A stretch of DNA of 64,000 nt from Hirsutella rhossiliensis (lineage: Eukaryota > Ascomycota > Sordariomycetes > Hypocreales > Ophiocordycipitaceae), in the NCBI RefSeq assembly GCF_020360975.1, contig NW_025408677.1, forward strand, positions 1,178,001 to 1,242,000, in the 5' to 3' direction. The notes beneath the pieces are model-generated. The model ran no database searches and was not told the origin of the DNA. It saw only the letters and a list, made by a program, of their open reading frames with translations. How positions within the stretch are numbered: position 1 is the stretch's first letter; each line of letters starts with the position of its first letter. Shown one piece after another: positions 36,232-47,535 of the stretch. Both the position numbers and the translations under genes were made by a program.

Positions 36232-39200
36232 TAGTCCGCTAGTTTATTATTCTCGTTTACTATTCTAAATAAGGCTTTAAACTTATTAAGGGCTATAGTT
36301 TCTATAAACTTATATATAGGTTCCTATATAAGGTTAAGATACCTATGCTACTTAACGAGGACCTCCTAGCGTTTCCCCCTACTAACCTTTTTCTAGCGCG
36401 TAGCCTATATCTCTTTAACCTTAAACTCGTTTTCTCCCTTTACTTTAATTATAGGTAGTTAAGCGTCCGCTACTTCTTATTTAGGTAGCGGGTTAAAGGA
36501 GGCTCTATAAAGGAGGTCTATATTAATCTTATTATAGACCCTTATTAAGAGACTATTAAGCTTTATAACCTATAGGCTAATAACCCTTTATACTATAAAC
36601 TTTACGTATAGCTAGTTAAGCTTCTTTTTTAGCTATACCGACTTATAGATATAGAGGTCTAGCTATACCTTATCTCTTACTATAAACCTATTTACTAGGG
36701 CCTTAGTCTTATTAGCGTACTACTCTTAATCTTATACTATGGTAGCTATCGTAGATTAGTAATAATCTATAGTCTCTTATAGCTTTTATATAAATATAAA
36801 GGCGCGGCCCTCTAGTAATAAATTACTATACTACTCTATTACTATATCTATAGTAAAGGGAACTAATAAAGGTAGTTTAAAGCTATATATTATAAAGAAA
36901 GGGGCTATCTTAATAAAGGTATATAGTTTACTATTTAATATAAGTTAGGCTATAGGGAGCTACTAGTCTTAGTCTACTTAGTTATAAGCTATAATAGCCT
37001 ATAGGTAAGCCTATACCTCTTAGTTAACCTTCTTAAGCCCTCTATTAGTTTATAAGTAATATATTATACTAAGTAGCTATATAATCTAAAGTAGCTAGTA
37101 TAGGTACTACTAAAAGCGGCTAGTTTAATTTAATCCCTTATTACTTATAATAAAGGCTAGCTAGCTATATAAGCGGGCCTAGTACTATAAGAAGCGCTTT
37201 ATATAGGACTTTATATTTATAAATAGTATTAGCTTTAATACTATAAACTTACTAAGTTAGTCCTTAATTACCTATATATAGTAGTTACCGCCCTTTATAA
37301 GTAGGAGGTCTATTATAAAGTCTATCTATATATATATATAGAACCGGTTAAGTACTAAAAGCTACTTAAGTAGCCCCTTAAGCTATGCCTTTTAAATCTT
37401 AGTACGGCTATAGATATCGTAGTTATAAAAGAAGCGGCGAACGTAATACTATAGGAGGGGCTAGTAGAAATCCCTCGTAAGGCCTACTACTATACCTTAC
37501 TTACCTAGGTAGCCTATAATACTAGAGTTATAGACGAGCTAAACTAGCTTCCCTTAGAGCTTATTCTATTTATTTAGCTTTAGTAGTTTATCCTTCTCCC
37601 TAGCTTCTATAGTATACGGCGCGCTTAGTACCTATAGTCTCCCCTACTAACGTAGATACCCCTATAGGTCGATATAATAGTCGGCTACTTATACCTTTAG
37701 CTTTAGCTTTAAATTAAGGCGTTAAGCGCTAGACTTAATAGCGCGGCGTACGCTCTTATAAGTACGGTCTAGAGATAATATCCTATCCTATAAGCGCTAA
37801 AGGACCTTATCTTAAAATACCCGCGCTATACGCGCTCCTAAGCTAGTCTATCCCTTCTTACCGGGCTAAGGCGAAGGTATAAGGGAAGGCTTATCTATTA
37901 GCGCTATACTTTCCTTTACTAGGGAAGCTCCTATATAAGTCTATAGCGCTTTTAATAAGATAAGCTATAGATCCTAGGCCTCGATATCCGCTCCCGTTAG
38001 CCGGTCTTAATCCTTCTAAGAAAGTATATTTAAGACTATAGAGTCCCGCCTTAGCTAGTACTTAATCGAGAAGTTAAAGTATAAGAGATACTCCGCTTAA
38101 TAGGCTTACTACTTTAAGAGGTACTAGCGGGTTATAAAGTACTTAAGGTTCTTATAGTCTATAAGAACCTTAAAGCTCTTATAGCTTTAGAGCTCTACTT
38201 ACTATTACTTAAGGTAGTTAATAATCGCTAGTATCTTTTTATTATAAATAGCGTAATTCCGCTCTACTAAGGTTAGCTTATAAGAGTAGAACGCTATTAG
38301 TTACTTCCGCTTATTTACTTCTTAAAAGAGTATTCCTTTAAGTGCTTAGCCGCTATAGTTTACTTTAACTAATATAGACCGTTAAAGTCTTACTAAAGTA
38401 GTACTAGGGCCTATAAGAATAGGTCCTTAAGCGTATAGAACGCTCCTTCCTATATAGGCCCTTAATAAAAGGTAGTCTATTTCCTAGTAATCTTATTTAA
38501 GGGACTTATAATATAAAAGAAGCCCTTAATAAATATCTTATAATAGTTCGCGAACCTAAGGAAGCTCTATATACCTATCTATATAGTTAGGGCCGCTTAG
38601 TCCTAGATCGCCTAGATCTTTATAGGATCCGCCTATATACTTATACTTACGTAGATAATAAAGCTTAGGTACTTAACCCTCTTAACCTTAAATTCGTACT
38701 TATCTAAGTTAAGGTAAAGCCTATAAAGTTAAAGGCGCTCTAAGACGCTTTATACTTTCTATATATAGTCCGTATAAGAGCCGCTTATATAGATAAGGAT
38801 ATTATCTATATATATAGAGGCGAACTTATTAAGGAAGTCTTAAAGTATATTATTAATATAATACTAGAAGGTAGCGGGCGCTCTTAAGAGGCTAAAGGGC
38901 GTTATAAGCTACTTAAATAAGCTATAGCGTATATAGAATACTATCTTTTACTTATTACCCTTTAAGATCTATACCTTATAAAACGCCTATTTTATATCTA
39001 GCTTTATAAACTACTTTACCTTTAAAAAGTTATAGAGTATATCTAAGATTAAGGGTAAAAAGTAGTAGTCTAGCCTCGTAATTACGTTTAAAGCCTTATA
39101 GTTATAATAGAACTATATCCCGCTCCTTAGTTTATATATAAATAGGACTAGCGCTCTTACTTTAAAGCTACTTACTTAAATAAAACCCTTATTTAAGAGG

Positions 39201-41200
39201 TCCCTTAGCGTCTTCTTTAGTACTAGTAGCTCTGCGTATAATATACTATATAGTAGTCTAAACGGTATAGGTAGTTCTTACCCCTTCTTATTAATATAGA
39301 GTACGATCCTATAGTCTACCCCCGGCTTATATAAGTTAAGCTTATCTACTTCCTAGGACTTAAATAGCGGTAAGAGGTCGTAAAAGCGCTTTAGTATCTA
39401 CTACTATAGCTTAAAAGGCGACTTTAGCTTTTTTATTTAAAGGGCTTTATCGATATCCGCTAAGCTAACTATATAGACCGCTATAATAGCCGCTACCCGG
39501 CCTTACCCCTACTTTACTTATTATATAGTTCCTATAAAAATAAAAGTAAGGACTTCTTATACTAAGTATAAAGCTTATATACTTAGTCCTATACTTATAA
39601 AACTATTATTATAGTAGACCTACTATTATATAGGCCTAAACTATAGCTTCCTTTAATATAAAACTAAGTATAACTCTATATATAATAACTAGGGTTTCCT
39701 AAAGATTAAGGGAAACTCTAGTTAAGGGATTATATAGGCTACGATAAGCTTATAGTAACTATCGACCTCTATAGCTAGCTATATAATACCCTTAATTACT
39801 ATACCTTTTATTACGCTTAAGGCGCCCTTTACTTACCTTAGGGCGATCTTTTCTACTAGTACTTATATCTCTTATATAAGCGCCTCGTTAACTATAGCGT
39901 AGTATTAATAGCCCTCGTTTATAAGGGCGGTAATAAGTAAGGAGTTATTAATTATAACCTATATTAAAGTAGGCTCCTATTTTATATAGGCGGATAATTC
40001 CTCTTTCTCCTTTACTAGTATTAGTAATTAGGGCTCCGGAGCCTATCTTTACTTTAGAGCTACTTTTTTTCCTCTAGGCCTAGGGGGGCGAAGTCCTCCT
40101 TATTATCTAAGGTAAGGAGCGGTTTTATCTTTACTACTTAAACCGCTATAGGCCGCTTAGCTAAAAGGAAGGGGCATTTTAATATAAAGTATATAGATAC
40201 TCTATAATATAGGTAGCGGCTATTAGCTTTCCTCTTCTTAATTTCCTTACTCGTTACCTACTTCGCCTACTACTTAAAGTATAGGGCGGTATAAGGGGTA
40301 GTTAACGGCGTCTTCTTACCGCGTTTAGCTTAGTCTATATAAGTAGCCGATATTAAAGTATCCTTATTAATATCGATAGCTAGTTATTTATCTTATAAAG
40401 GGGCGGTAATCCTATCGCTACTATATAGCGTGCGCTTATAAAGCTTCTAGAAATATAGCGTCTATTTATAGCCCTAAGCTACCTTTATTAACTAGCTTAT
40501 ATACTCGCCGTAGTTAATAAGTATAATTATAAGGATAAGTAGCTCTTATAGGGCTAGCGTAATCGAATTCTATAGCTATATAAGCTTCGCGCTATCTTCC
40601 TATACTATAGTCCCTGCTATTTATAAGAGCGTCTCTTTAAAATTAAGAAGGAATTCGTTAAAGGTTTATCTATCTCTCTACTTAAGGGTTTATAGCCTAT
40701 CTTACGCTTTCTCCCGCTCTTATATATTACCGAACGTATATATAAGGTATTAAAAGAAGTCTTATAGGTCGCGTCTACCCTTAGGGCCGCCCTTATCTTA
40801 GAATCTAGAGATCCGCTATATCTAGGGCTCTAGTAGCGTATAAAGGAGCAAATACTACGCTATATCGCGATAGCTATTTAGGCCTTATTTCTTATAGGTT
40901 ATAAACTTTATTTATAGCCGGCTAAGGAAGAAGTAAAAGGACTCCGGCTTATTATCCTAAGTTAGCTAAGGGAGCGGCTTCCGCGTTAGTAGTATTACCG
41001 CTATAACTAGCGTTATAGAGGTTATAGGAGTTAAAGCTAGTCTTATAGACGGCTCCCTTAGTATAGCGAGAACCTTATCCTTCTCGCTAGCCGTCGCGCT
41101 TTTAATCGCTTTTAGGATAGCTATAATACTTCCTATCTATCTAGGGAAGGGCGGAGTGCTTCTTTAAGAGGGAGGCGCCCTTTTTAAAGAGATATCTATT
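36232..41200 (-). pseudogene. gypsy-B gag-pol with C-terminal chromodomain
   Basis: Minus strand. Gag, about 40,300-41,200, has an N-P-stop-V-E-R-type helical region but no clear zinc knuckle. RT carries Y-I-D-N-I-L-I-Y at about 38,791-38,816 (Asp to Asn by RIP) and an F-I-K-G-F segment near 38,500. Integrase, about 36,820-37,900, ends with L-N-S-K-L and A-P-F-F-I, usual for chromoviruses. The chromodomain at 36,232-36,400 reads E-V-L-V-K-stop-H-R-Y then E-P-I-Y-K-F-I-E-T; the Trp codon is now a stop. Decay is by point mutation; frames stay in register over long distances. Confidence 0.83.
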
Positions 41201-41225
41201 AGATCTATTAGTTAATAGCTTATAC

Positions 41226-41411
41226 TATTATAGAGTAGGTAGAGGCGTACGCGTAAGTACTATCTATAGAATAATATTAATAAGCTATATAGAGCTCTCC
41301 TATATATAGCTAGCCTATATATATATATATAGGATCCGGCCCTTTATACGTAACTATATAGCTTAGGCTATAGCCTAAGCCTATAACCTATAATAATTAA
41401 AGACTCTTATA
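41226..41411 (-). repeat. 5' LTR of gypsy-B (186 bp)
   Basis: Plus-strand borders tattatagag and gactcttata, followed by the GTTAA duplication and LINE-1 endonuclease codons. It has fewer RIP changes than its partner at 34,460. Confidence 0.9.
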
Positions 41412-43300
41412 GTTAATAAAGGTAAACGGCTTAGTACTTTTTACCCTTATAGCTTATATATTAAGGTTATAAAAGAGGTTAAAGCTAGGGCTAGCTTTTA
41501 TCTAAGCTTTCTTTTACTTATAAGCTATAACCCTAGGCCTCTTAGTAAGCTTAGGAAATTTAATAGAAGGGATAAAGGTTATAATATTATAGGCTAGATA
41601 CTATATAAGGATATAGCTATTATTAATATTATAAAGGTAAGGCTCTTATAATAAGATAAGGTCCGCTTTTATTTTTAAAGCTTACTCTAAGATTAATAAG
41701 GTAGTTATTTCCTACCTATTAGTATTATACTATATAATATAAATAAAGTTATAGTTAAACCTAAGGGGCTTAAGGGGCTTTAAGGGCCCTATAAGTATAA
41801 GGGGGCTAAGGCTATTAAGTATTAATTATTCCTTTATAGACTTTATATTATACCTTATTAGTTATAAGGTACTCTCCTTTATAGTTATAGTATTAGACCT
41901 TAAAGTAAGAGTAGCCTTAGCTAGCCTTATAGCTAAGGTAGTTATAGTCCTTAGTTAAGTGCTTTTCTAAGTAAAAGGTATACTTAATAATATACTAGTA
42001 GGTCTAAGGGTTATAGCTAAAGGAAAGGCACCTATAGCACTATATATATATAGTATATTCCTTATAGGCCTTAACTTAAATCTATAGACCTACTATATAA
42101 AGGCCTTTTTTTAGTATTTAGCCCTTATAGCCTTTAAAGGGACTATAAAGATAATAGATCCTACTTTCTATATTAGGCTTAGGGTGCCTAGCTACTTAGG
42201 CTACCTTAGGATATCGATCCTACTAAAGGTTTTAGCTTCTATAGTAAAGATATTAAGGATAGGGGTCTCTAAGAGGTTAGGGACGCTTTAGGCTACTAGC
42301 TTAGTCTAGCTAGTAGGAAGGTTAGCTAATTTAATAGGTAGCTCCTTAAAGTATAAGGACTACTTCTCTTACTATTCTAGAAGCTTCTTTACTATATAAG
42401 GGGCCTTTATTATTATAACTATATTACTTTTATTTAAAGCTAATAGAGCTAATATAGCTAGTTCCCTTATAGCCTTATTAAGCTTATTATAAAGAGTAAT
42501 AAGGTTAATAGTTAGTATTAACGATCCCTTCTTTAGCTTTAGGATAAGCTAGAAGTCCTTTTTTACGTTCCTCTTAGCTAGAGCCTTAGCTAGGGCCTTA
42601 GCCGGAGCCTTAAGCGCCTTCTTTATAGTAACCTTAGCCTATAAGCTTACTTTAAGGTTTCCTTAAGTAGCCTTAGGCTATTAAGCGGCCTTAGGCTAGT
42701 ATAAGGGCTATTATAAGGGCTATTAACGGTCTAGGGTCCTTATAGCTACTTTCTTAAGCCCTTTTATAAAGGTCTTATAAAAGGGTTTAATTTTTTAGGC
42801 TTTCTTAAGGGCTTAAAAGGCTTACTAAAGAAAGCCCTAGGCCCGGTCCCTAGGAAAAGGGTGCTAGGGCTAAGGCTAAGTCTACTATAAGTATTAAAAT
42901 ATAAGTTAGATAAGTATAAGGCTAATAAGGCTACTAAGGGTAGCTCTCTTTTACCTTTTTACTTACTTTAAAGGCTAGTTAAGCTAAAAGTAGCTAGCTT
43001 AAAATAAGGCTAAGCTAGGCTTAAAAAGGCTAGTCTTTAATATAAGCTAGGTATTATCTTTTATCTTAATATCCTTTAAGTCCTAGTCTTAGGTCCTAGG
43101 CCTTCCTTCTAAGGTCTTTAAAAGATATTAGCCTTTAGAGCTTCTTTTAAGCGGGCCTTAACCTCTAAAGTACTTATTTCGGCCCTTAGGTTAAGGGGGT
43201 TTATAGGGGCCCTCCTTAGGTCTAGGCCGGGGTCCTAGGTTAGGTCTAGGCTAGGTCCCGTTTATAGGGGGTATATACCCTTAGTTAGCGAGGGTAGGAA
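41412..43300 (-). pseudogene. LINE-1 ORF1 and start of ORF2 (EEP N-terminal part)
   Basis: On the minus strand, 41,412-41,720 reads a LINE EEP start: a run K-A-D-L-I-L-L-stop-E-P-Y near 41,650 (Gln to stop) and T-K-R-P-R-V-I-A-Y near 41,545, then T-F-I-N where gypsy-B enters. Upstream, 41,730-43,200, lies an ORF1-like protein with a segment I-D-I-L-R followed by a C-terminal part whose Cys/His knuckles are destroyed. 43,200-43,300 is C-rich and may be the 5' leader. Confidence 0.72.
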
Positions 43301-43923
43301 AGAGTTTTCTACCTATATAAGGGAGAATATCGCTTAATTCGCAATCTTTAGTAGTATATTACGTACCCGCTAGTAGCTATACGAGGCTATACTTAGGGGG
43401 GCGTAATACGCTATTTACGACGGTTCTAAGCGTATACTCTTTTTATGTTTTAGGCTTAGTTTTAAAAAGTTAGTCGAGAAGACGTGATACTGTTTTTTTA
43501 GGCCGTCTTAGCTAAGGCCTTAAAACCTATACTAGTAGAATTAATCTAGTACGCTGCCTACTTACTACCTTAATTTAAACTAAAGGGCTCGGAGCTATAT
43601 ACTATATATAGCGTCTAAGCTAGGGCTAGCGAGGGCTTATAGTAGAGACGAAAAAATCTCGCCTCTCTATAAGGAGCATATCGTAGAAGACTTTAGGAAG
43701 CTACTATTAGGCTCGGGAAAATATAAGATCGCTGTTCGTTTCCGTGTAAATGCCTTCTAGGCAATATCCCGGTATGCTCGGATGCATCCGTGAACGCTCA
43801 TCCGTAGTCTGCCGAGCATGACCGCGATAATCCTACATCTACTTTTCTATTCTTACCCCTATAGGTCAACGCGAGCTTGAGAGGCGTCGCGTATCGCTAT
43901 TATCCTCATACATCGACCCCTTT
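43301..43923. other. Transition from RIP-degraded repeat to normal-composition island
   Basis: CA and TG reappear gradually: rare up to about 43,720, common after it (tgctcggatgcatccgtg near 43,780). No gene is recognised. The 3' untranslated end of the 583-aa gene should lie just below 43,924 on the minus strand. Confidence 0.5.
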
Positions 43924-45780
43924 CTAGGTCGTCGGAGGGCTCCTGCAACCGTTGTAGAGGACCAGGCACTGTCGTTCAGACCAAATCCACTCTAGTTTAC
44001 CCGTGCGAGATAATTCCATGACATCCTGCACATCTCCGTCCACTCTCGGTCGGCATGCTGCAACCTTCACAACGTAGGGGTATCTACCCTGCTGCTTCCC
44101 GAATCCGAGGAACCACGACGGTTTTTCAGCAATAGTAAAGCGGTCTCCCAAAGAGTCGAATCTTACTTGTCCAAGGCTTCCTCGATGTCCATCTGGGAAA
44201 TGAAGGATAAGGCCGACGACGCCCGTACCGTCCTTGGCGAGACAGGGCGTGACTTCTTCCAAGCGATCCAGAGAATGTGAAGAGAAGAAGTAGTTCTCGA
44301 TAGAAAGAAGTATATTGTTTGGCGACGGCTGGGGGCATTTGAAAAGCAAGTGCTCTATCCTCGGAGCATCTGTTGCAAATGCAAGAGCCCCGATTCCGTT
44401 GGCCGAACTCTCGAAGTAGATCCGACCGAGCTCTTGACTGGGGCGCTCTATCAAGACAAATGGCATCCGGTCCGCCCTCAGATAGATACCTGCTACAAAG
44501 ACTCGGCCATTGTTCGTCACAAACTGCGTAGGCGCACGGTCAGATTCGCCTAGCGGCAAGAACGAGTTCGCCAGCCTACCGCGATAGCCCGTTCTCGGAA
44601 GAAGAGGGACTTTTGCTGCCAAATTTCTGAGATGAATTCGCCGTGGTCTACTGGCATGTACAGCCAGGAACCAGGCGGCAATGATCGATAGAACGCCGTG
44701 TCTTCACCAGCTACGTGCGCGTGAATGTGAACTAGGCCGCAATCCCAAAGGAACGAGTAGCCAGTCGCCTCTGGATGATTGGATCGGAAAAAGGTCATAC
44801 GAGCAGGTGCCCGGGACGAGCTGCCGTCGGTGAAGTAGTGAAATCGGGGTGTTCTTGGTTCTGGGACGCTCCACGCGATGGTTCCAAGATCTCCACACAC
44901 CAAGCGCCGAAGTTTGATGCCCTGATAGATGATGAGCTAGGATACCACGCCTGATAGGAATGCAACTTACATCCGACTCTACATCGACTTTCATTCCCAG
45001 GCAATCAAGTGGGATAGTCCGCCACCAAGTTCCGGGTCTTTCGCTGATGGCATTCGACTCACGGAAGTCAGAAAGCCGCACGTCTGTGATGCCAAGATGA
45101 TTCTCTGCCGTGAGGAGGAGACACCCGGGAGCACGGTCGGCATTGGAAGCAAGCGATAGGGATCTAGGCCCTCTAGGAGAGCTAGAGAGCCACGAAACGT
45201 AGCTTGTGCCCTCGTAATCGGTGAAGCCGTACCACATCTTCTTAGCTGTTGTGATGCTGTTGATGGAGACGGCGCGGGGGCCAGGCAGAACTCCGCGGAT
45301 GTTCAGTAACGCGTAGTGTGGCAGAAGATAGTCTGCTATGTAATGCCAGAGATCTGAGCTTAGATTCCTCATTTTGCAGGGGGCTTCGACGGCGTAGTAG
45401 GCCTCGAGCTCAGACCTTAGACGATCTCGCAGCCATAGGCGACGTCGGCGTTCCTCATCCTCAGTGGTCATGTGGGAATACTTTGTCACGCGAAGCAATG
45501 CTTGCAAGCAGACCGGTTCTACCCTCTCCTGACAGAAGGCATGGCAAGCATGACGAAGGTCTGGGCAATCGATATCGCTGGAGACGATGCGCTTAGGCGG
45601 TGATAGGCCTGTATATGGAGCCGGTCGTTCCTCTACGTCGACTTGCCCATAAGTTAGCTCTCGACTTGCCCGTAAGTTGGCTCTCGAAGCTTGGGCAGTG
45701 GGGGAAGACAGACGTATGGCCATCTTGTCCGTCACATCGATGTCGAATTGGCAAAGTGCACAGCGTCGCGCGCTGTGCAT
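43924..45780 (-). CDS. 583-aa CxxC / F-box-like hypothetical protein, three exons
   Basis: Exons on the minus strand: 45,780-44,971, 44,921-44,580 and 44,523-43,924. Intron 1 (49 nt) is GTAAGT...CTATCAG; intron 2 (56 nt) is GTAGGC...ACGCAG with branch site CTGAC. Both are phase 0, and splicing joins three separate frames into one of 583 codons plus TAG. ATG at 45,780 is chosen because no ATG precedes it in the open frame; the frame itself runs to 45,825. Seen: C7-x-x-C10, a second Cys/His cluster at about 72-83 (H-A-C-H-A-F-C), an F-box-like L-S-S-D-L-W-H-Y-I at 140-148, then a long region without known domains holding repeated G-R-V/R-I-Y-type strands. No signal peptide or membrane span. It resembles uncharacterised fungal proteins that pair an N-terminal CxxC with an F-box-like segment; an adaptor role is inference. 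The gene follows a nuclease-like gene by 170 bp on the same strand. Odd: a 23-bp tandem duplication at 45,639-45,684. Confidence 0.8.
45639..45684 (-). repeat. 23-bp tandem duplication inside exon 1
   Basis: Two adjacent units (45,639-45,661 and 45,662-45,684) differ at two positions, A/G both times on the plus strand. The unit is not a multiple of three, so its gain shifts the reading frame between the N-terminal CxxC part and the rest. Either the first part was recruited from another frame, or an unrecognised intron covers the repeat (the unit nearer the 3' end contains CTAAC, a possible branch site). Confidence 0.8.
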
Positions 45781-45950
45781 TTCGAAGGCCACGCTCACCG
45801 GGACAGACTGACAGAATCGGAGCAATATTTGGTGAGGGTCAAACAGTGGAATTCATCAATCAGCTCTTAGGAACAAGGGCAGCTGGCTGGGTCGGGTCGC
45901 CACCGCCGGGCCCCGCGTCGAGCCGCCCTCCTCAAAACACGACTTGCTGA
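45781..45950 (-). promoter_or_regulatory. 170-bp intergenic space, terminator of upstream gene and promoter of the 583-aa gene
   Basis: Lies between the stop of the 218-aa gene and the ATG at 45,780, both on the minus strand. No TATA box is visible; the segment includes a GC-rich stretch (gccaccgccgggccccgcg at about 45,899-45,917). Such close spacing leaves room for only a compact promoter. Confidence 0.4.
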
Positions 45951-46607
45951 CTAATCCCAGCCCGCCACATGATAAGTCCCAGATGACCCTGCTGGGTGAG
46001 CCGAGTAGCTGTAGCCTCCTTGTGAGCCCCCTGCTTGAGACGGCAACTGAAGCGCGGTAGGTACAGGAACAGGTCCATCACCCCTGATCTTTGCAAAAAA
46101 GGCTGAAATGAAAAAGGCTCTCTCGTCGTTTGCATCGATGTATTCATCTTTCGCATAGGTGATTTCGTTTTCTCCGAAGTATGCTGTCCTTCTGACTTTG
46201 TTGTCTGCTTGTAACTCGAACCACCAGCACCGGGCGGTTGTGCCCCAGGTCGTCATGCCGTAAACGAGACGTGATCTAGTTGTCCGAAGATATGTTTTGG
46301 CTGCCTCGGCCAGCTGATTTTCAACTTCCCGTATAGGTTTAGCTCCCGTCCCTGTCCTTTTTGCTTCGAGTAAAAGCAATGTGTGGTGATGCGCCTCGGT
46401 AACAAGGCCGACGCTTAAATCCACTCGCGTTCGCGAATCTCCGTCCGGACTCACTTCCGAGTTGACCGTATAGCCCTGGGCATAGGTGAATTGTTGAATT
46501 AGAAGGTTTTGCCAAAAATTCTTCGACCTGAATTCCATGTCATGTCCACGAGCCGCCTGGTATAGGACCGCGAGGATATTGTTGCACACGAGGCTTCCGC
46601 TGGACAT
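45951..46607 (-). CDS. 218-aa hypothetical protein with PD-(D/E)XK nuclease-like motifs
   Basis: Single uninterrupted frame, ATG at 46,607, TAG at 45,951. Seen: E51 (N-S-E-V), D63 in R-V-D-L, then a hydrophobic strand ending in E81-A-K83 (L-L-L-L-E-A-K), then Q98 on a probable helix (V-E-N-Q-L-A-E-A). Spacing and order fit the restriction-endonuclease-like PD-(D/E)XK fold, in which these acidic residues and Lys bind metal and cut DNA. A strand with W129-W-F follows, and the last ~40 residues are Gly/Ser/Ala/Pro-rich, likely disordered. No targeting signal is visible. Composition is normal with CA/TG abundant. The upstream 50 bases are C/T-rich. Fungal proteins of this kind are mostly uncharacterised; nuclease activity is inference. 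The alternative is an inactive fold member or a spurious motif match. Confidence 0.75.
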   Translation of the reverse strand: MSSGSLVCNNILAVLYQAARGHDMEFRSKNFWQNLLIQQFTYAQGYTVNSEVSPDGDSRTRVDLSVGLVTEAHHHTLLLLEAKRTGTGAKPIREVENQLAEAAKTYLRTTRSRLVYGMTTWGTTARCWWFELQADNKVRRTAYFGENEITYAKDEYIDANDERAFFISAFFAKIRGDGPVPVPTALQLPSQAGGSQGGYSYSAHPAGSSGTYHVAGWD

Positions 46608-47525
46608 GCTAAGCTGTACTATAGGTTGAAGTGGAAAAGATGATTTAGACTTTTGACGGTAGATGACCTTGACAATGATGAAACGATGTGAAAGTGAGCT
46701 GAAGTGATTATAGTGGGAGATGTTGCGACAATTAAAGCTTCTTAATAGTTTTGCCGCACTTTGTCTCTACAGACATAGGATTGACTACTGCACACCGACC
46801 TTGGATCCTTGAGAAAGTGATGCTGCATCCTAGAGCTAATCCTAAGTAAATCCTAAAGCAGCGGTCGTTTACCTGGTCATCAGTCAATCCTCTCGAAGCA
46901 TTGGCTCGCCGTCATATATGCATGGTCAAGCTCCGCGCGCGGCGCGATCAGCATGATCACCTCAGCTCCGCGAACGATGCGCTGGCCACGAGGGTCATTA
47001 CTGTCAGGGTGTCTGCTTGATTGGCACTGGCAGGGTGATGCTCGCCCCCAAGGGCCCCAACTGTCCCCTATGTGAACATGTCTGCACATGGTCTTTACTT
47101 CGCACTTGGACGACACACTTGCGTATTCACAAGCTGCGGCGGGACCCAGCGAGCCATCACGGAGTGAGACAATTGCCGGCCAACACGTCGAGGACAAAAG
47201 CCTGCTCCGGTAAGTATGACACGGGCAGGGCGATTCCATCGATCAACGGCTTCTTCCGCAACTCAAGAGGCGCGGGCGCCTCTAAGCCGTAAGCATCGAT
47301 TCGCACACAAAGGAGTGATGGGCAGCGAGAGACCAGCGCAAGACCTGCGCCGCGACTGGGCTGGAGGTACTGATTGGACGATGGAATTTGGGTGCCACGC
47401 CAGGCTGTGCGCGAGGAGAAAGTGCGCGCGATGTGCGCACACAACCCCGTCGCAGTGCGCGCCGGGCCTCGGCTCTTTGCTGATTGGACAGTGTGGGTTG
47501 TGCGCGCACCGCCCGACAGTACTAA
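46608..47525. other. 920-bp normal-composition intergenic region, right end of island
   Basis: No gene supported. Several short overlapping frames exist on both strands (46,880-47,551), but none is favoured by start context, splice sites or protein-like composition. It should hold the promoter of the 218-aa gene: minus-strand sequence just upstream of 46,607 is C/T-rich, with ctataatc near 46,707. GC-rich TGCGC repeats fill 47,400-47,510. Composition changes to RIP-degraded at about 47,525. Confidence 0.5.
47370..47509. promoter_or_regulatory. Two CTGATTGGAC (inverse CCAAT) motifs and a GC hairpin
   Basis: The same ten bases occur at 47,370-47,379 and 47,480-47,489, 110 bp apart; the core is an inverted CCAAT box as bound by HAP/NF-Y complexes. 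Between and after them gtgcgcacacaaccc (47,433-47,447) pairs with gggttgtgcgcgcac (47,495-47,509) with one mismatch. The motifs are seen; regulatory function is inference, and the nearest gene start is some 770 bp away. Confidence 0.35.
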
Positions 47526-47535
47526 GGCCTATAAA

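Larger units (their letters stand above)
34460..41411 (-). mobile_element. Ty3/gypsy chromovirus gypsy-B, full length with both LTRs
   Basis: A 6.95-kb element on the minus strand, inserted in LINE-1's endonuclease region. GTTAA lies on both flanks (34,455-34,459 and 41,412-41,416). LTRs are short (185-186 bp). Minus-strand order: gag (about 40,300-41,200), protease region, RT, RNase H, integrase, chromodomain at 36,232-36,400, then a ~1.6-kb tail and a purine tract (aagggaggg, about 34,650-34,658) before the 3' LTR. Its LTRs and proteins differ from gypsy A. The tail is unusually long and carries a plus-strand frame, listed separately. Confidence 0.9.
33172..43300 (-). mobile_element. Tad-like non-LTR retrotransposon LINE-1, split by gypsy-B
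   Basis: Minus-strand reading gives ORF1 (zinc-knuckle type) at roughly 41,730-43,200, the start of ORF2 with an exonuclease-endonuclease-phosphatase (EEP) domain at 41,412-41,720, the gypsy-B insertion, then the rest of the EEP domain and the N-terminal part of RT at 33,172-34,459. RT stops at the solo LTR and its catalytic box is missing. LINEs of this type nick target DNA with the EEP domain and prime reverse transcription there. The 5' border near 43,300 is an estimate. All frames are RIP-degraded. Confidence 0.8.

Noticed and set aside
44126..44553. Short frames on both strands overlapping exon 3 of the 583-aa gene
   Set aside because: Shadows of the spliced gene; splice sites and long-range frame agreement favour the minus-strand three-exon model.
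45318..45950. Plus-strand frames of 92 and 116 codons opposite exon 1
   Set aside because: Antisense to the supported gene, no recognisable domain, no promoter evidence.
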